The translations under genes and the position numbers were made by a program. From assembly GCF_946222605.1 (NCBI RefSeq), contig NZ_CAMIIE010000005.1, positions 1-64,000 on the forward strand: a stretch of 64,000 nucleotides of DNA, written 5' to 3'. Of this stretch, positions 33,373 to 42,269 are shown one piece after another; the stretch's first letter is position 1; every line of letters starts with the position of its first letter. This DNA is from an uncultured Acidocella sp. GTDB taxonomy: Bacteria > Pseudomonadota > Alphaproteobacteria > Acetobacterales > Acetobacteraceae. Below the pieces are notes generated by a model. It searched no databases and was not told where the DNA came from. It worked only from the letters and a program-made list of their open reading frames with translations.

Positions 33373-34089
33373 ATGAGCCACAGCGCCAGCCCCCCGCCCG
33401 AGGACGCGCCGCATATCCTGCTGGTGGATGACGATGCGCGGCTGGCGCAGCTGGCCGGGCGCTACCTCACCGAGAACGGGTTTCGCGTCACCCGCGCCGG
33501 CTCCGCCGCCGAGGCGCGGGAGCGGCTGCGGGCGATGGAATTCGACCTGATGGTGCTGGATGTGATGATGCCCGGCGAAACCGGGCTGGACCTCACCAAC
33601 AGCCTGCGCGCCGAGCGCGCGCCTTCAATGCCGATCCTGCTGCTCACCGCCCGGGACACGCCCGAGGATGTCGTCGCCGGGTTCGAGGCCGGGGCGGATG
33701 ATTATCTCGGCAAGCCTTTCGACCCGCGGGTGCTGGTGGCCCGGCTGCGCGCCATGCTGCGCCGCGCCCAGCCGCCGACGCTCACCACCGGCCCGCTGCC
33801 TTTGGGCGAGGCCAGCTTCGATGCCGCGCGCGGCGAGCTGATCAGCCCGCAGGCGCGGGTGCGCCTCACCGGGGCGGAGCTGGCGCTGCTGACCACGCTG
33901 GCGGCCCGCCCGCACGAAACCTTCTCGCGCGAGGCGCTGGCCGCGGCGATGGGGCTGGACGATGTGAATGAGCGCGCCATCGATGTGCAGGTGACGCGGC
34001 TGCGCCGCAAGATCGAGCCGGACCCGCGCGAGCCGCGCTTTCTGCAGACGGTGCGCGGCAAGGGCTATGTGCTGAAGCCGGGGCCGTGA
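33373..34089 (+). CDS. OmpR-family response regulator
   Basis: A 238-residue two-domain regulator. The receiver has LLVDDDARLA, the phospho-acceptor Asp in LDVMMPG and Lys in GKPF. The C-terminal winged helix ends with VQVTRLRRKIEPDP and TVRGKGYVL. Co-transcribed with the MarR gene upstream and the kinase 7 bases downstream, its likely phosphodonor. Confidence 0.95.
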   Translation: MSHSASPPPEDAPHILLVDDDARLAQLAGRYLTENGFRVTRAGSAAEARERLRAMEFDLMVLDVMMPGETGLDLTNSLRAERAPSMPILLLTARDTPEDVVAGFEAGADDYLGKPFDPRVLVARLRAMLRRAQPPTLTTGPLPLGEASFDAARGELISPQARVRLTGAELALLTTLAARPHETFSREALAAAMGLDDVNERAIDVQVTRLRRKIEPDPREPRFLQTVRGKGYVLKPGP

Positions 34090-34096
34090 GCCGGGC

Positions 34097-35422
34097 ATGA
34101 AGCTGCGGCTCGGCCCGCTGCAGCCGGACCGGCTGTTTCGCAAAATTCTGCCGCGCGGGCTGTTCGGGCGCTCGCTGCTGATCGTGCTGATCCCGATGGT
34201 GGTGCTGCAGGCGGTGGCGCTGCAGATTTTCTACGGCTCGCATCTGGATGAGCTCTCCCGGCGCCTGGCCGATGCGGTGGGCGGCGAGATCGGCTTCATG
34301 ATCGACCAGATCGAGCGCGATCCCTCGCACCGCACGCTGGTGCTGCAGGAGGGACAAAAACATTTCAACTTCGATTCTGTTTTTCTGAGCGGCGAGACGC
34401 TGGAACATCTGCCGCCGCCCGACGCCCCCGGCCCGGTGGATAACGACCTCGCCAATGCGCTCGCCCAGGATGTGCACCGGCCCTTCAATGTCTCCTGGCA
34501 CAAGACACCCGGCATATTGCGGGTGAATATCCAGATGGCGGACGGGGTGATCCGTATCGACGTGCCGCGCAAACGGCTTTTCATCGGCACCTTCTACATC
34601 TTTCTGGTCTGGCTGATCGGCTCCGCGCTGCTGCTGGTGATTTTGGCGGCGCTGTTCCTGCGCACCCAGGTGCGCGGCATCCGCCGGCTGGCGGAGGCGG
34701 CGGAGAATTTCGGCATGGGCCGCGATAACGGGCCGATCCGCCCGGAAGGGGCGAGCGAGGTGCGCCGCGCCGGCGCCGCCTTCAACCGCATGCAGGAGCG
34801 GCTGCTGCGCTTCCTCACCCAGCGCACCACCATGCTGGCCGGGGTGAGCCACGATCTGCGCACGCCGCTGACCCGGCTGCGCCTGGCGCTGGCGATGCAG
34901 CCGGGCGTAACGGCTGAGGATATGCGGGACATGGAAGGCGATATCGAGGAGATGGAGAAGCTGATCGGCATCTATCTCAGCTTCGCCCGCGGCGAAGGCG
35001 CGGAGCAGGCGCTGCCGTCCGATCTGCCGATTCTGCTCGCCGATCTCTGCACCGATGCCAGGCGCGCGGGGGCGGCGGTGAGCCTCTCCGTGCCTGAGGA
35101 CTTGACCGTGACGCTGCGCCCGGAAGCGATGCGCCGCGCGCTGATGAATTTGATCGATAACGGCCAGCGCCATGCCAGCCAGATCTGGGTGAGCGCGGCG
35201 CGCAGCGGCACCAGCGTGCAGATCCTCATCGACGATAACGGCCCTGGCATTCCCGCGCCGAAACGCGAAACCCTGCTGCGCGCCTTCGAGAGCGACCAGC
35301 CGGGCGGAACCGGGCTGGGGCTGGCGATCGCGCATGACATCATCATCGCCCATGGCGGACGGATTCTGCTGCTGGACCGGCCGGGGGGCGGGTTAAGGGT
35401 GATGGTGGAGTTGCCGGGGTAG
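34097..35422 (+). CDS. EnvZ-like sensor histidine kinase
   Basis: A 441-residue kinase with two helices (about 25-48 and 160-190) enclosing a periplasmic sensor of about 110 residues, a HAMP linker, the H box GVSHDLRTPLTRLRLAL, the N box LMNLIDNGQRHA and G boxes DDNGPGIP and GGTGLGLAIAHDI. The layout matches EnvZ. Signal unknown; partner is the preceding response regulator. Confidence 0.95.
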   Translation: MKLRLGPLQPDRLFRKILPRGLFGRSLLIVLIPMVVLQAVALQIFYGSHLDELSRRLADAVGGEIGFMIDQIERDPSHRTLVLQEGQKHFNFDSVFLSGETLEHLPPPDAPGPVDNDLANALAQDVHRPFNVSWHKTPGILRVNIQMADGVIRIDVPRKRLFIGTFYIFLVWLIGSALLLVILAALFLRTQVRGIRRLAEAAENFGMGRDNGPIRPEGASEVRRAGAAFNRMQERLLRFLTQRTTMLAGVSHDLRTPLTRLRLALAMQPGVTAEDMRDMEGDIEEMEKLIGIYLSFARGEGAEQALPSDLPILLADLCTDARRAGAAVSLSVPEDLTVTLRPEAMRRALMNLIDNGQRHASQIWVSAARSGTSVQILIDDNGPGIPAPKRETLLRAFESDQPGGTGLGLAIAHDIIIAHGGRILLLDRPGGGLRVMVELPG

Positions 35423-35677
35423 GCAGGCGGGTGCTTGGGTCGAGCCACGCGACATTGGGTGGACCGCTCCCTAGGTCTGACTTGGGCCTGAAGCGGAATG
35501 GCGGGTTTCCGTCGAGCACCATGCAAAAGCAGACATCAAGGTCGAATTGCACCACCCATAGTCGAAATGGCGAGCAAGCCGCCTTCGGTACCGTCGTTGA
35601 AATGTTTGTGTTGCCGCTACGCCAAATTACCTAAGGACGTAGCGACGCAATGTACGACAGCTGTGCAACCCTATTTG

Positions 35678-37078
35678 CTAATGCGTTTCCGGCTGCCAAT
35701 CCGGTAGGTCAGATATCGACTTTAAGATGGGCGCCCCGAGACCAAAGACAACGGAGCCAACCGGTACCAGCTTTGTCCCCTCGAGACGCCAAAACGCTAT
35801 ATTCCAATTTGTGTCCACGCGCCAACCAATTTCGCCATGGCCGATGCGTCCCAGCACAAGCGTACCATTCAAGCGCGCTGGAAAGACGACCGAATCAGGT
35901 CCAAACGCCGGACAGCCGATATAGCGCAACTGTTTGCCAAGAGTGGGCAAAATCATCGTATCGCCAAAGTTGGCAGCGGACTGCATTGCGTTGAATTGAA
36001 CCAACTCTGATTGGTTTAATGGCATTGAAATCGATGCGGCAGTGTGAGCGCGACTGAATTTTCTAGCAATCTCATAGCCGAGCTTTGTCACGGCGCTACA
36101 AGTCTCAGACGGGCACGCTGAAACTACGGGTGTCGGATTCAGAGGATAAGAAAGATCGATAGTGAAAGCTGCTGTCTTACTCCAATCTGAACCGTCCCAA
36201 ACCTGCAATGCGACCTCCACCCGTCCGATAGAAGCGCCAGAAATACTTGCCGCCGGGTCGCTTTCATAAATCGCAACGGCTCGGTCACCAAAAGCGCCGA
36301 GATACGCAAAATGCCCGTCAGTTGCGCAGAGATCCGTCGTGAATGTGCCGGGAAGAGGCGCAGAGGTTAAATTTTTACCGTCGGACGCGAAGACGATCCA
36401 ACTGTAGCACGCTGCATTACCACCGGATTGAGCAGCGCCTCCTACCTTCGCCGAGGGCAACCATAGAAACGCAAATGGGTTGATGATGCCCCCCGCCTGC
36501 GTGAAGCGCTGCCAATCTTCCTGCACATCACCATTGGGCGACATGGGGAAGTTTGGCATCAAATCATTTACCGAATGGAATGGAAACTCGATTGGAGGTG
36601 TTAGCATTTTCCACTTTTTTATCGAATCTATGATCGTTCCGTTGCCATTAAGGAAAAGCGGTAATGCATTTTGTATCGAATTAGCTACTAGATGTGCGTC
36701 AGCATCATTCAACGCTTGCGCGGAGGACGCTTGTGGTCCCACAGTCTTCAGATAAGAAATTCTGTATGCATAGGTTCTCATTAGACACGTCACTGAGAAG
36801 TCACGGTTGTTTGCCGCCATGATGGGACAGAATTTGCCTACACCTTTTATCCAGTTACGCTCATCCATGCGTAAGAGTGCCCTGTCTCCCGCCGGGAGCC
36901 GTCCAAGTGCTTCTGTAAAGGCGGCTCCCAATTGGTAATCGGCCGCAGACAAGGCTGCATTGGAACAGATTAGCCTCTCTTTGGTTGTTGCGGCCTCAGA
37001 ACAGTTATAGCTAGCCGCTTGGGCAGCTCCGCAATAGAATGCAGAACAAAAAAGAAGACAAAGCGCGAGACGAAGCAT
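35678..37078 (-). CDS. Secreted protein with LprI-like N-terminal domain, A+T-rich
   Basis: A 466-residue protein with a signal peptide (LALCLLFCSAFYCGAAQA). The next 90 residues (YNCSEAATTKERLICSN, LRMDERNWIKGVGKFC, CLMRTYAYRISYLK) have the Cys spacing of the LprI/DUF1311 domain. The remaining 350 residues, with two further Cys pairs, are not recognised. Base composition is clearly more A+T-rich than flanking genes, and the 256 bases downstream and 270 upstream are gene-free, so this looks like an inserted single-gene cargo. Confidence 0.75.
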   Translation of the reverse strand: MLRLALCLLFCSAFYCGAAQAASYNCSEAATTKERLICSNAALSAADYQLGAAFTEALGRLPAGDRALLRMDERNWIKGVGKFCPIMAANNRDFSVTCLMRTYAYRISYLKTVGPQASSAQALNDADAHLVANSIQNALPLFLNGNGTIIDSIKKWKMLTPPIEFPFHSVNDLMPNFPMSPNGDVQEDWQRFTQAGGIINPFAFLWLPSAKVGGAAQSGGNAACYSWIVFASDGKNLTSAPLPGTFTTDLCATDGHFAYLGAFGDRAVAIYESDPAASISGASIGRVEVALQVWDGSDWSKTAAFTIDLSYPLNPTPVVSACPSETCSAVTKLGYEIARKFSRAHTAASISMPLNQSELVQFNAMQSAANFGDTMILPTLGKQLRYIGCPAFGPDSVVFPARLNGTLVLGRIGHGEIGWRVDTNWNIAFWRLEGTKLVPVGSVVFGLGAPILKSISDLPDWQPETH

Positions 37079-37348
37079 TCTTCATCCTCGAAATGAGATG
37101 TACTGGCCTACGCAAGATACTGCTGTATTTTAAGACAAGCAAAGGTGGATTAGAGGTGTCGAGTGTTCGCGCTCTAAGACGTGCGCCACAAGCTATGGCT
37201 TCGTTCCCCCGCCCTCCCGCCTTCGCCACCGCCCATCCTGGAGCGAAGTCCGCTTTCAAGATGTTGCACTGAGGCTTTGAAAGACTACTTAGGACGCCCC
37301 TCGGACACGCGGCAGTTTCCGCGTAATGGCCGCGCCCCCCCAACCAGC

Positions 37349-37885
37349 CTACCCCACAACCTCCCTCCCCCCCTCCCCATGCGCCTCCAGCAACGCCAGC
37401 AGCCCCTGGATGATCTGCGTGGGGGTTGGCGCGCATCCGGCGATGACGAGGTCCACCGGCAGGAACGCATCCGCGCCGCCGGCCACGGCGGGGGAGCCCT
37501 TGAACACGCCGCCATCCACCGCGCAATCGCCAAGCGCGACCACGAAGGCCGGGTCCGGCATGGCGGCGCGGGCCTGCAGCACCGCCTCGCGCATATTCAC
37601 CCCGGCGACGCCGGTGATCAGCAATATATCCGCATGGCGCGGGCTGGGGGTGAAGCTGAGCCCGTATTGGGTGAGGTCGTGGATCAGGTTCTGGGTGGCG
37701 CGCAGCTCCAGCTCGCAGCCATTGCAGCTGCCGGCCGGCACATGGCGGATGGCCAAAGCGCGGCCGAGCTTTTTCTGCCCCGCCGCTTCCAGCCGGGCGC
37801 GCAGGGTTTTGGCCAGCGCCGCATCCGCCGCCAAAGCGGGGGCGGCGCGGGAGATCACATGCCGGGCGAGGGTTTTCCAGACCAT
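37349..37885 (-). CDS. Orphan NuoB/HyfI-like [4Fe-4S] subunit
   Basis: A 178-residue protein of the NADH dehydrogenase 20-kDa / hydrogenase small-subunit family. Cluster ligands are visible in GSCNGCELELRA, ALGDCAVDGG and IAGCAPTPTQI. It is closer to the hydrogenase-4/formate hydrogenlyase type (HyfI/HycG) than to NuoB. Such proteins work only with a large subunit and membrane partners, yet none is next to it: trpS lies upstream and an A+T-rich patch downstream. The rest of its operon may have been displaced or lost. Confidence 0.82.
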   Translation of the reverse strand: MVWKTLARHVISRAAPALAADAALAKTLRARLEAAGQKKLGRALAIRHVPAGSCNGCELELRATQNLIHDLTQYGLSFTPSPRHADILLITGVAGVNMREAVLQARAAMPDPAFVVALGDCAVDGGVFKGSPAVAGGADAFLPVDLVIAGCAPTPTQIIQGLLALLEAHGEGGREVVG

Positions 37886-37903
37886 GCCGGCATCATACCC
37901 AGA

Positions 37904-38911
37904 TCATCCCGCGCTGGGCAAAAATCCGACAATGCGCTCCGCCTCGGCGGCGATCGGCTGAGCGATGGCGGCGGCTTTCGCGGCCCCTTTCTGCAAAATC
38001 CGGTCCAGCTCCGCCTTGTCGGCCAAATACTCTTTGGCGCGGGCGCCGATGGGGGCGACATGCGCCACCAGCGCCTCGGCCAAGGCATTTTTGAACGGGC
38101 CGAAGCCGCCGCCGGCGAAGCGCGCCAGGATCGCCTCCTGGCTTTCGCCGGACACCGCAGCGAAGATGCCGAGCAGATTGCGCGCCTCCGGCCGCTCCGC
38201 CAAGGCCGCCAGATTGTCCGGCAGCGCCTCCGTATCGGTCTTCGCCTTGCGGATCTTCTGCGCGATCGCATCCGCATCGTCGGTCATATTGATGCGGGAC
38301 TGGTCGGACGGGTCGGATTTCGACATTTTCTTGGTGCCATCGCGCAGGGACATGACCCGCGCGGTCTCCTTCACAATCAACGGCGCGATGCGCGGGAAGA
38401 AATCCACCCCGAAATCATGGTTGAATTTTTCCCCGATATCGTTGGCCAGTTCGATATGTTGGAGCTGGTCGTCCCCCACCGGCACTTTCGTGGCGTGGTA
38501 GGCATGGATGTCGGCCGCCATCAGGTTCGGATACATGAACAGCCCGGTGGAGACCTCTTCCTGATTCTTGCCCGCCTTGTCCTTGAACTGGGTCATGCGC
38601 TTGAGCCAGCCCATGCGGGCGACGCAGTTGAAAATCCAGCCCAGCCGCGCATGGGCGGAGACGGCGGATTGGTGGAACAGGATGGAGCGCTCAGGATCGA
38701 TGCCGCAGGCCAGCACCAGCGCCGCCATGCCATAGGTCTGTTCGCGCAGGGACGCCGGCTCCTGGAAGGTGGTGATGGCATGCAGATCCACCAGGCAATA
38801 GATGCACTCATCCTCGCCCTGCTGCAGCGCCACCCAGTTGCGCAGCGCCCCCAGATAATTGCCGAGCGTCGCGATGCCGGTAGGCTGGATGCCGGAAAAT
38901 ATGCGGGCCAT
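37904..38911 (-). CDS. trpS: Tryptophanyl-tRNA synthetase
   Basis: A 335-residue class I synthetase. GIQPTGIATLGNYLGAL contains the HIGH-like motif (TLGN) and KMSKSDPSDQS the KMSKS loop. Length fits bacterial TrpRS. The gene downstream (NuoB/HyfI-like) starts 18 bases after its stop. Confidence 0.96.
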   Translation of the reverse strand: MARIFSGIQPTGIATLGNYLGALRNWVALQQGEDECIYCLVDLHAITTFQEPASLREQTYGMAALVLACGIDPERSILFHQSAVSAHARLGWIFNCVARMGWLKRMTQFKDKAGKNQEEVSTGLFMYPNLMAADIHAYHATKVPVGDDQLQHIELANDIGEKFNHDFGVDFFPRIAPLIVKETARVMSLRDGTKKMSKSDPSDQSRINMTDDADAIAQKIRKAKTDTEALPDNLAALAERPEARNLLGIFAAVSGESQEAILARFAGGGFGPFKNALAEALVAHVAPIGARAKEYLADKAELDRILQKGAAKAAAIAQPIAAEAERIVGFLPSAG

Positions 38912-39058
38912 AAGCGTCTCTACTCCTTGCTCGCTGCTGGGTTAACCGGCAAACGGGAACCAGACAATAGGGATTGAGTTCCCCACGCGCCGTTGCCACC
39001 TCACGTTCCCATCATCTGAATTAATTCCCCCATAAGTTTTTCGAGAGATCGTCTTTTC

Positions 39059-39610
39059 ATGCTGGGTATCATTCCTCATACGGTGGACGGATATATCCGC
39101 GCCAACCATTCACCGCAGACCCGCGCTTCATTGCTGGAAAAAATCGGGCTGCCGGCAACGCAGAGCTTCCGGCTGGATACCGAATATGATGATGAAACCT
39201 GCTGCCGGCTGATCCAAGCGCTGGCAGAGGAAGCCGGCGTGGACAATGAGGCGGTTTTCGACGCGCTGGCGGTGTTTTTTCTGGACTGGGCGGAAACCAC
39301 ATTCCCCGGCTTTTTCGCCGCCGCGCCGGATACGCGCGGTTTCCTGCTCATCCAGCCGGAAATCCATGCCAGCCTCGCCTGTGGCCTGCGGGCCGGGGCG
39401 CAGCAGAAGGTCAATGATAAATTCCGCGTGGTGCCGCTGCCCGATGGGGTCAGGGTGTATTATCGCTCGCATAACCGGCTGGGCGTGTTCTATTGCGCCC
39501 TGGCCCGCCGGCTGGCGGAGCGGCGCGGCGAGGTGGCCAGTTTCAATATCGTCGAGGGCGATCTCGGCGCCAGCGAAACCGTGATCGACGTTCGCCTGCA
39601 GCCGGCCTGA
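39059..39610 (+). CDS. H-NOX-like heme NO-binding protein
   Basis: A 183-residue HNOB-family protein. His103 (QPEIHASL) is in the place of the proximal heme ligand. The canonical YxSxR heme-propionate motif is altered: residues 135-140 read YRSHNR, so the Arg position holds Asn and an Arg follows one residue later. H-NOX proteins sense NO or O2 and control a partner enzyme; the GGDEF-EAL gene begins one base after this stop, a classic pairing linking NO to cyclic di-GMP. Whether it binds heme normally is uncertain. Confidence 0.85.
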   Translation: MLGIIPHTVDGYIRANHSPQTRASLLEKIGLPATQSFRLDTEYDDETCCRLIQALAEEAGVDNEAVFDALAVFFLDWAETTFPGFFAAAPDTRGFLLIQPEIHASLACGLRAGAQQKVNDKFRVVPLPDGVRVYYRSHNRLGVFYCALARRLAERRGEVASFNIVEGDLGASETVIDVRLQPA

Positions 39611-39611
39611 C

Positions 39612-41453
39612 ATGGCGGACCATCAATTTCCCGCCGAGATGGCGGATCAGGGGATCGAACGCAGCGCCATCGAAGCGCTGTGCCAGTCCATGTGCGGCGT
39701 CATTGGCGGGGATTTCAGCGTCCGACTAAGTACCGGCAGCGACGATCTGACGGTGCAGAAAACCGCGCTGCTGACCAATTTCATGCTGGAATCGGCGCAG
39801 CGTGCCGTGGCCCGCAGCCGCTCCTACGCCGATGCGCTCAGCAATGTGCAACGCATCATGAAGCTCTCCGCCTGGCGGATCAGCCATCCGGACGGGCTGG
39901 TGCAGCATATCGAGGCGGATGCGGCCGTCGCGCGCGCCCCGGCGCAGCGCGGGCTGGGCTGGTTTCTCGAACAGATCGCCCCGGATTACCGCAACAGCGT
40001 AGAGGCGCTGTTCGTGCAGGAGGGCGGCGCGGTGGAGTGGCCCAATCCTGACCAAAGCGCCTGGTTCCGCACCGAGGTTCTGCCGGAGCACGAGGCCGGG
40101 CTGGTGGCCGGGTTTCTGGTCATCACCCAGGATATTTCCGAAAACCGCCGCGCCGCCGAGCGCATCCATTATCTCGCCAACCACGACCCGCTGACCGGGC
40201 TGGCCAATCGCCGGCGCCTGCAGGAGCAGCTGACCGCTTCCCTGGCGCTGAGCCGGCGCTATGGCTCCCAATTCGCCGTGCATGTGCTCGATCTCGACCG
40301 CTTCAAGACCGTCAACGATCTTTATGGCCACGCCGCCGGGGACCGGCTGCTGATCGACCTCGCCGCCTGCCTGACCGGTGAGGTGCGCGATTGCGACATG
40401 GTCGCCCGCATGGGCGGGGATGAATTCGTGATCCTGCAAACCGATATCGCCAGCGCCGCCGATGCCAGCAGCCTTGCCGAGCGGCTGACCGGCAAGGTGC
40501 GCAATCTGCTGGAACATACCGATTACGACACGCTGATGCCCACCGTCTCGATCGGCATCGCCCTCGCCCCGGCCGATGGCGACACCGCCGAGGCGCTGAT
40601 CTCCCATGCCGACATGGCGCTCTATCAGGTGAAATCCGCCAGCCGCAACGGCTTCGCCTTTTTCAACACCACGATCAACAACACCCAGCTGGCGCGCGAC
40701 CGGATGACCGCCGATCTGCGCCGGGCGCGCGAGCGCGGGGAGTTCGAGGTGGTCTACCAGCCGCTGCTCGATGTCGCGCGCAACGAGGTGCTCGGCTTCG
40801 AGGCGCTGCTGCGCTGGCACCGGGCCGGGGGCGATGTGCCGCCCGACATCTTCATCCCGCTCGCCGAGGAGTCCGGCCATATTTTGGAGATCGGCACCTA
40901 TGTGCTGAGAGAAGCCTGCCGCGCCGCGGTGAGCTGGGCGGTGCCGCTGCATGTCGCGGTGAACATCTCGGCGGTGCAGGTGCAAAAGGGCCGGCTGCCG
41001 GAGCTGGTGGCGCAGATTCTGGCGGAGACCGGGCTGGCGACGCACCGGCTGGAGCTGGAGGTGACGGAGAGCATGCTGCTGGCGGATGTCGACGCGGCCA
41101 TCGATGTTCTGAACCAGCTCCGCGCGCTCGGCGTGCGTGTGTCCCTGGATGATTTCGGCACCGGCTATTCCTCGCTGGCGACCCTGCGCAGCTTCCCGTT
41201 CGACAAGCTCAAGCTCGACCGCCGCTTCGTTCAGGATCTTGGCGCGGATGCACGCACCGAGGCGGTGATCGCTGCGGTGTTGGATCTGGGACGGGCGCTG
41301 GGGCTGAATGTCGTCGCCGAGGGGGTGGAGACCGAGATCCAGGCCGCCTCCTTGCGCGAAGCGGGCTGCCAGGTGCTGCAAGGCTATCTCATCGGCAGGC
41401 CGCGGCCGATCGCGCATTACGGCAACCTCACCAGCGGCATCCGCCCGGATTAA
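39612..41453 (+). CDS. Diguanylate cyclase/phosphodiesterase (GGDEF-EAL)
   Basis: A 613-residue cytoplasmic protein. Residues 1-165 form a PAS-like sensory part, followed by GGDEF (MVARMGGDEFVIL) and EAL (GFEALLRWHR) domains. Both catalytic signatures are intact: in EAL also NISAVQVQ, EVTES, LDDFGTGYSS, KLDRRF and AEGVET. It can therefore both make and break cyclic di-GMP, and the H-NOX-like protein encoded directly upstream probably sets the balance. Confidence 0.95.
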   Translation: MADHQFPAEMADQGIERSAIEALCQSMCGVIGGDFSVRLSTGSDDLTVQKTALLTNFMLESAQRAVARSRSYADALSNVQRIMKLSAWRISHPDGLVQHIEADAAVARAPAQRGLGWFLEQIAPDYRNSVEALFVQEGGAVEWPNPDQSAWFRTEVLPEHEAGLVAGFLVITQDISENRRAAERIHYLANHDPLTGLANRRRLQEQLTASLALSRRYGSQFAVHVLDLDRFKTVNDLYGHAAGDRLLIDLAACLTGEVRDCDMVARMGGDEFVILQTDIASAADASSLAERLTGKVRNLLEHTDYDTLMPTVSIGIALAPADGDTAEALISHADMALYQVKSASRNGFAFFNTTINNTQLARDRMTADLRRARERGEFEVVYQPLLDVARNEVLGFEALLRWHRAGGDVPPDIFIPLAEESGHILEIGTYVLREACRAAVSWAVPLHVAVNISAVQVQKGRLPELVAQILAETGLATHRLELEVTESMLLADVDAAIDVLNQLRALGVRVSLDDFGTGYSSLATLRSFPFDKLKLDRRFVQDLGADARTEAVIAAVLDLGRALGLNVVAEGVETEIQAASLREAGCQVLQGYLIGRPRPIAHYGNLTSGIRPD

Positions 41454-41523
41454 GGCCGGGTTGCCCCGGTATGACCTAGGGGCCGGGTTGCCCCGGCTTG
41501 ACCTAGAGGCCGGGTTGCCCCGG
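41454..41523 (+). repeat. 2.6 tandem copies of a 27-base GC-rich repeat
   Basis: Copies at 41454-41480, 41481-41507 and a partial at 41508-41523. Each starts GGCCGGGTTGCCCCGG and contains a small inverted repeat (CCGGG, loop TTGC, CCCGG), then TGACCTAG. They fill the gap behind the GGDEF-EAL stop. They may act as stacked hairpins in the 3' end of the message. Confidence 0.8.
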
Positions 41524-41564
41524 CGGGGGGCTCCGGTTAGCCTCGCCGGCTCAGGAGGCAGCGC

Positions 41565-42224
41565 ATGAGCGAGCAGGCGAAACGAATTTTGTGCTTCGGC
41601 GATTCCCTCACCTGGGGCTGGGTGCCGCGGGCGGACGCGCCACCCTCGCCGCGCTACGCTTTTGCCCAGCGCTGGCCCGGGGTGATGGCGGCGGCGCTGG
41701 GAGCGGGATATGAGATCATCGAGGAAGGGCTGAACGGGCGCACCACCTGCATCGCCGACCCGCTGGACCCGAAGCTGGACGGCTCCGCCTATCTGCCCGC
41801 CGCGCTGGCCAGCCATATGCCGCTCGATCTGGTCATCATCATGCTCGGCACCAATGACTGCAAACGGCTTTATAACCGCAGCGCCTTCGAGATCGCGGTT
41901 GGCATGCAGAAGCTGGTGCTGCAGGTGCGTGCCAGCGGGGTGGGCTCGGCCTATCCGGCACCGCGGACGCTGGTGGTGGCACCGCCCCCCCTCGCCGCCT
42001 CCGCCGTGCCCTGGTTCGCGCAGATGATGGAGGGCGGGCAGCCGAAATCCTTGGCGCTGGCGGCGTTGTACAAGGACATGGCGGATTTCATGAAGGTTGC
42101 GTTCTTCGATGCCGGCGGCGTCACCGCAACCGGCGGGGTGGATGGCATCCATCTCACCGCCGAGAATAATGCAGCTATTGGCCAGGCTCTGGCCGGCGAG
42201 GTGCGGCGGCTGAACCTTATCTAA
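41565..42224 (+). CDS. SGNH/GDSL hydrolase (arylesterase-like)
   Basis: A 219-residue esterase. Block I is CFGDSLTWGW (Ser), block II GLNGRTT (Gly), block III GTNDCK (Asn) and block V DGIHLT (Asp-His), a full catalytic set. No signal peptide, so cytoplasmic. It resembles the acyl-CoA thioesterase I/arylesterase group with the FGDSLTWG start. Substrate unknown. Confidence 0.92.
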   Translation: MSEQAKRILCFGDSLTWGWVPRADAPPSPRYAFAQRWPGVMAAALGAGYEIIEEGLNGRTTCIADPLDPKLDGSAYLPAALASHMPLDLVIIMLGTNDCKRLYNRSAFEIAVGMQKLVLQVRASGVGSAYPAPRTLVVAPPPLAASAVPWFAQMMEGGQPKSLALAALYKDMADFMKVAFFDAGGVTATGGVDGIHLTAENNAAIGQALAGEVRRLNLI

Positions 42225-42239
42225 CCCTTCCTGGCGCCA

Positions 42240-42266
42240 CTCCATCGCCGCGATGCGGCGATGGAG
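42240..42266. terminator. Hairpin between convergent SGNH hydrolase and murJ
   Basis: Perfect 12-base stem CTCCATCGCCGC (42240-42251) and GCGGCGATGGAG (42255-42266), loop GAT. T runs are poor on both sides, but the position between convergent genes suggests a shared terminator. Confidence 0.65.
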
Positions 42267-42269
42267 CGT

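Noticed and set aside
35431..35634. 67-residue plus-strand open frame after the histidine kinase
   Set aside because: No ribosome site, no family resemblance, low-complexity composition in a gene-free, A+T-richer stretch.
41454..41523. CRISPR array
   Set aside because: The 27-base units are directly adjacent with no spacers.
39726..42245. 839-residue open frame on the minus strand
   Set aside because: It lies opposite the GGDEF-EAL and SGNH hydrolase genes, which have clear catalytic motifs; the opposite frame is open only because of high GC and lacks any recognisable family.
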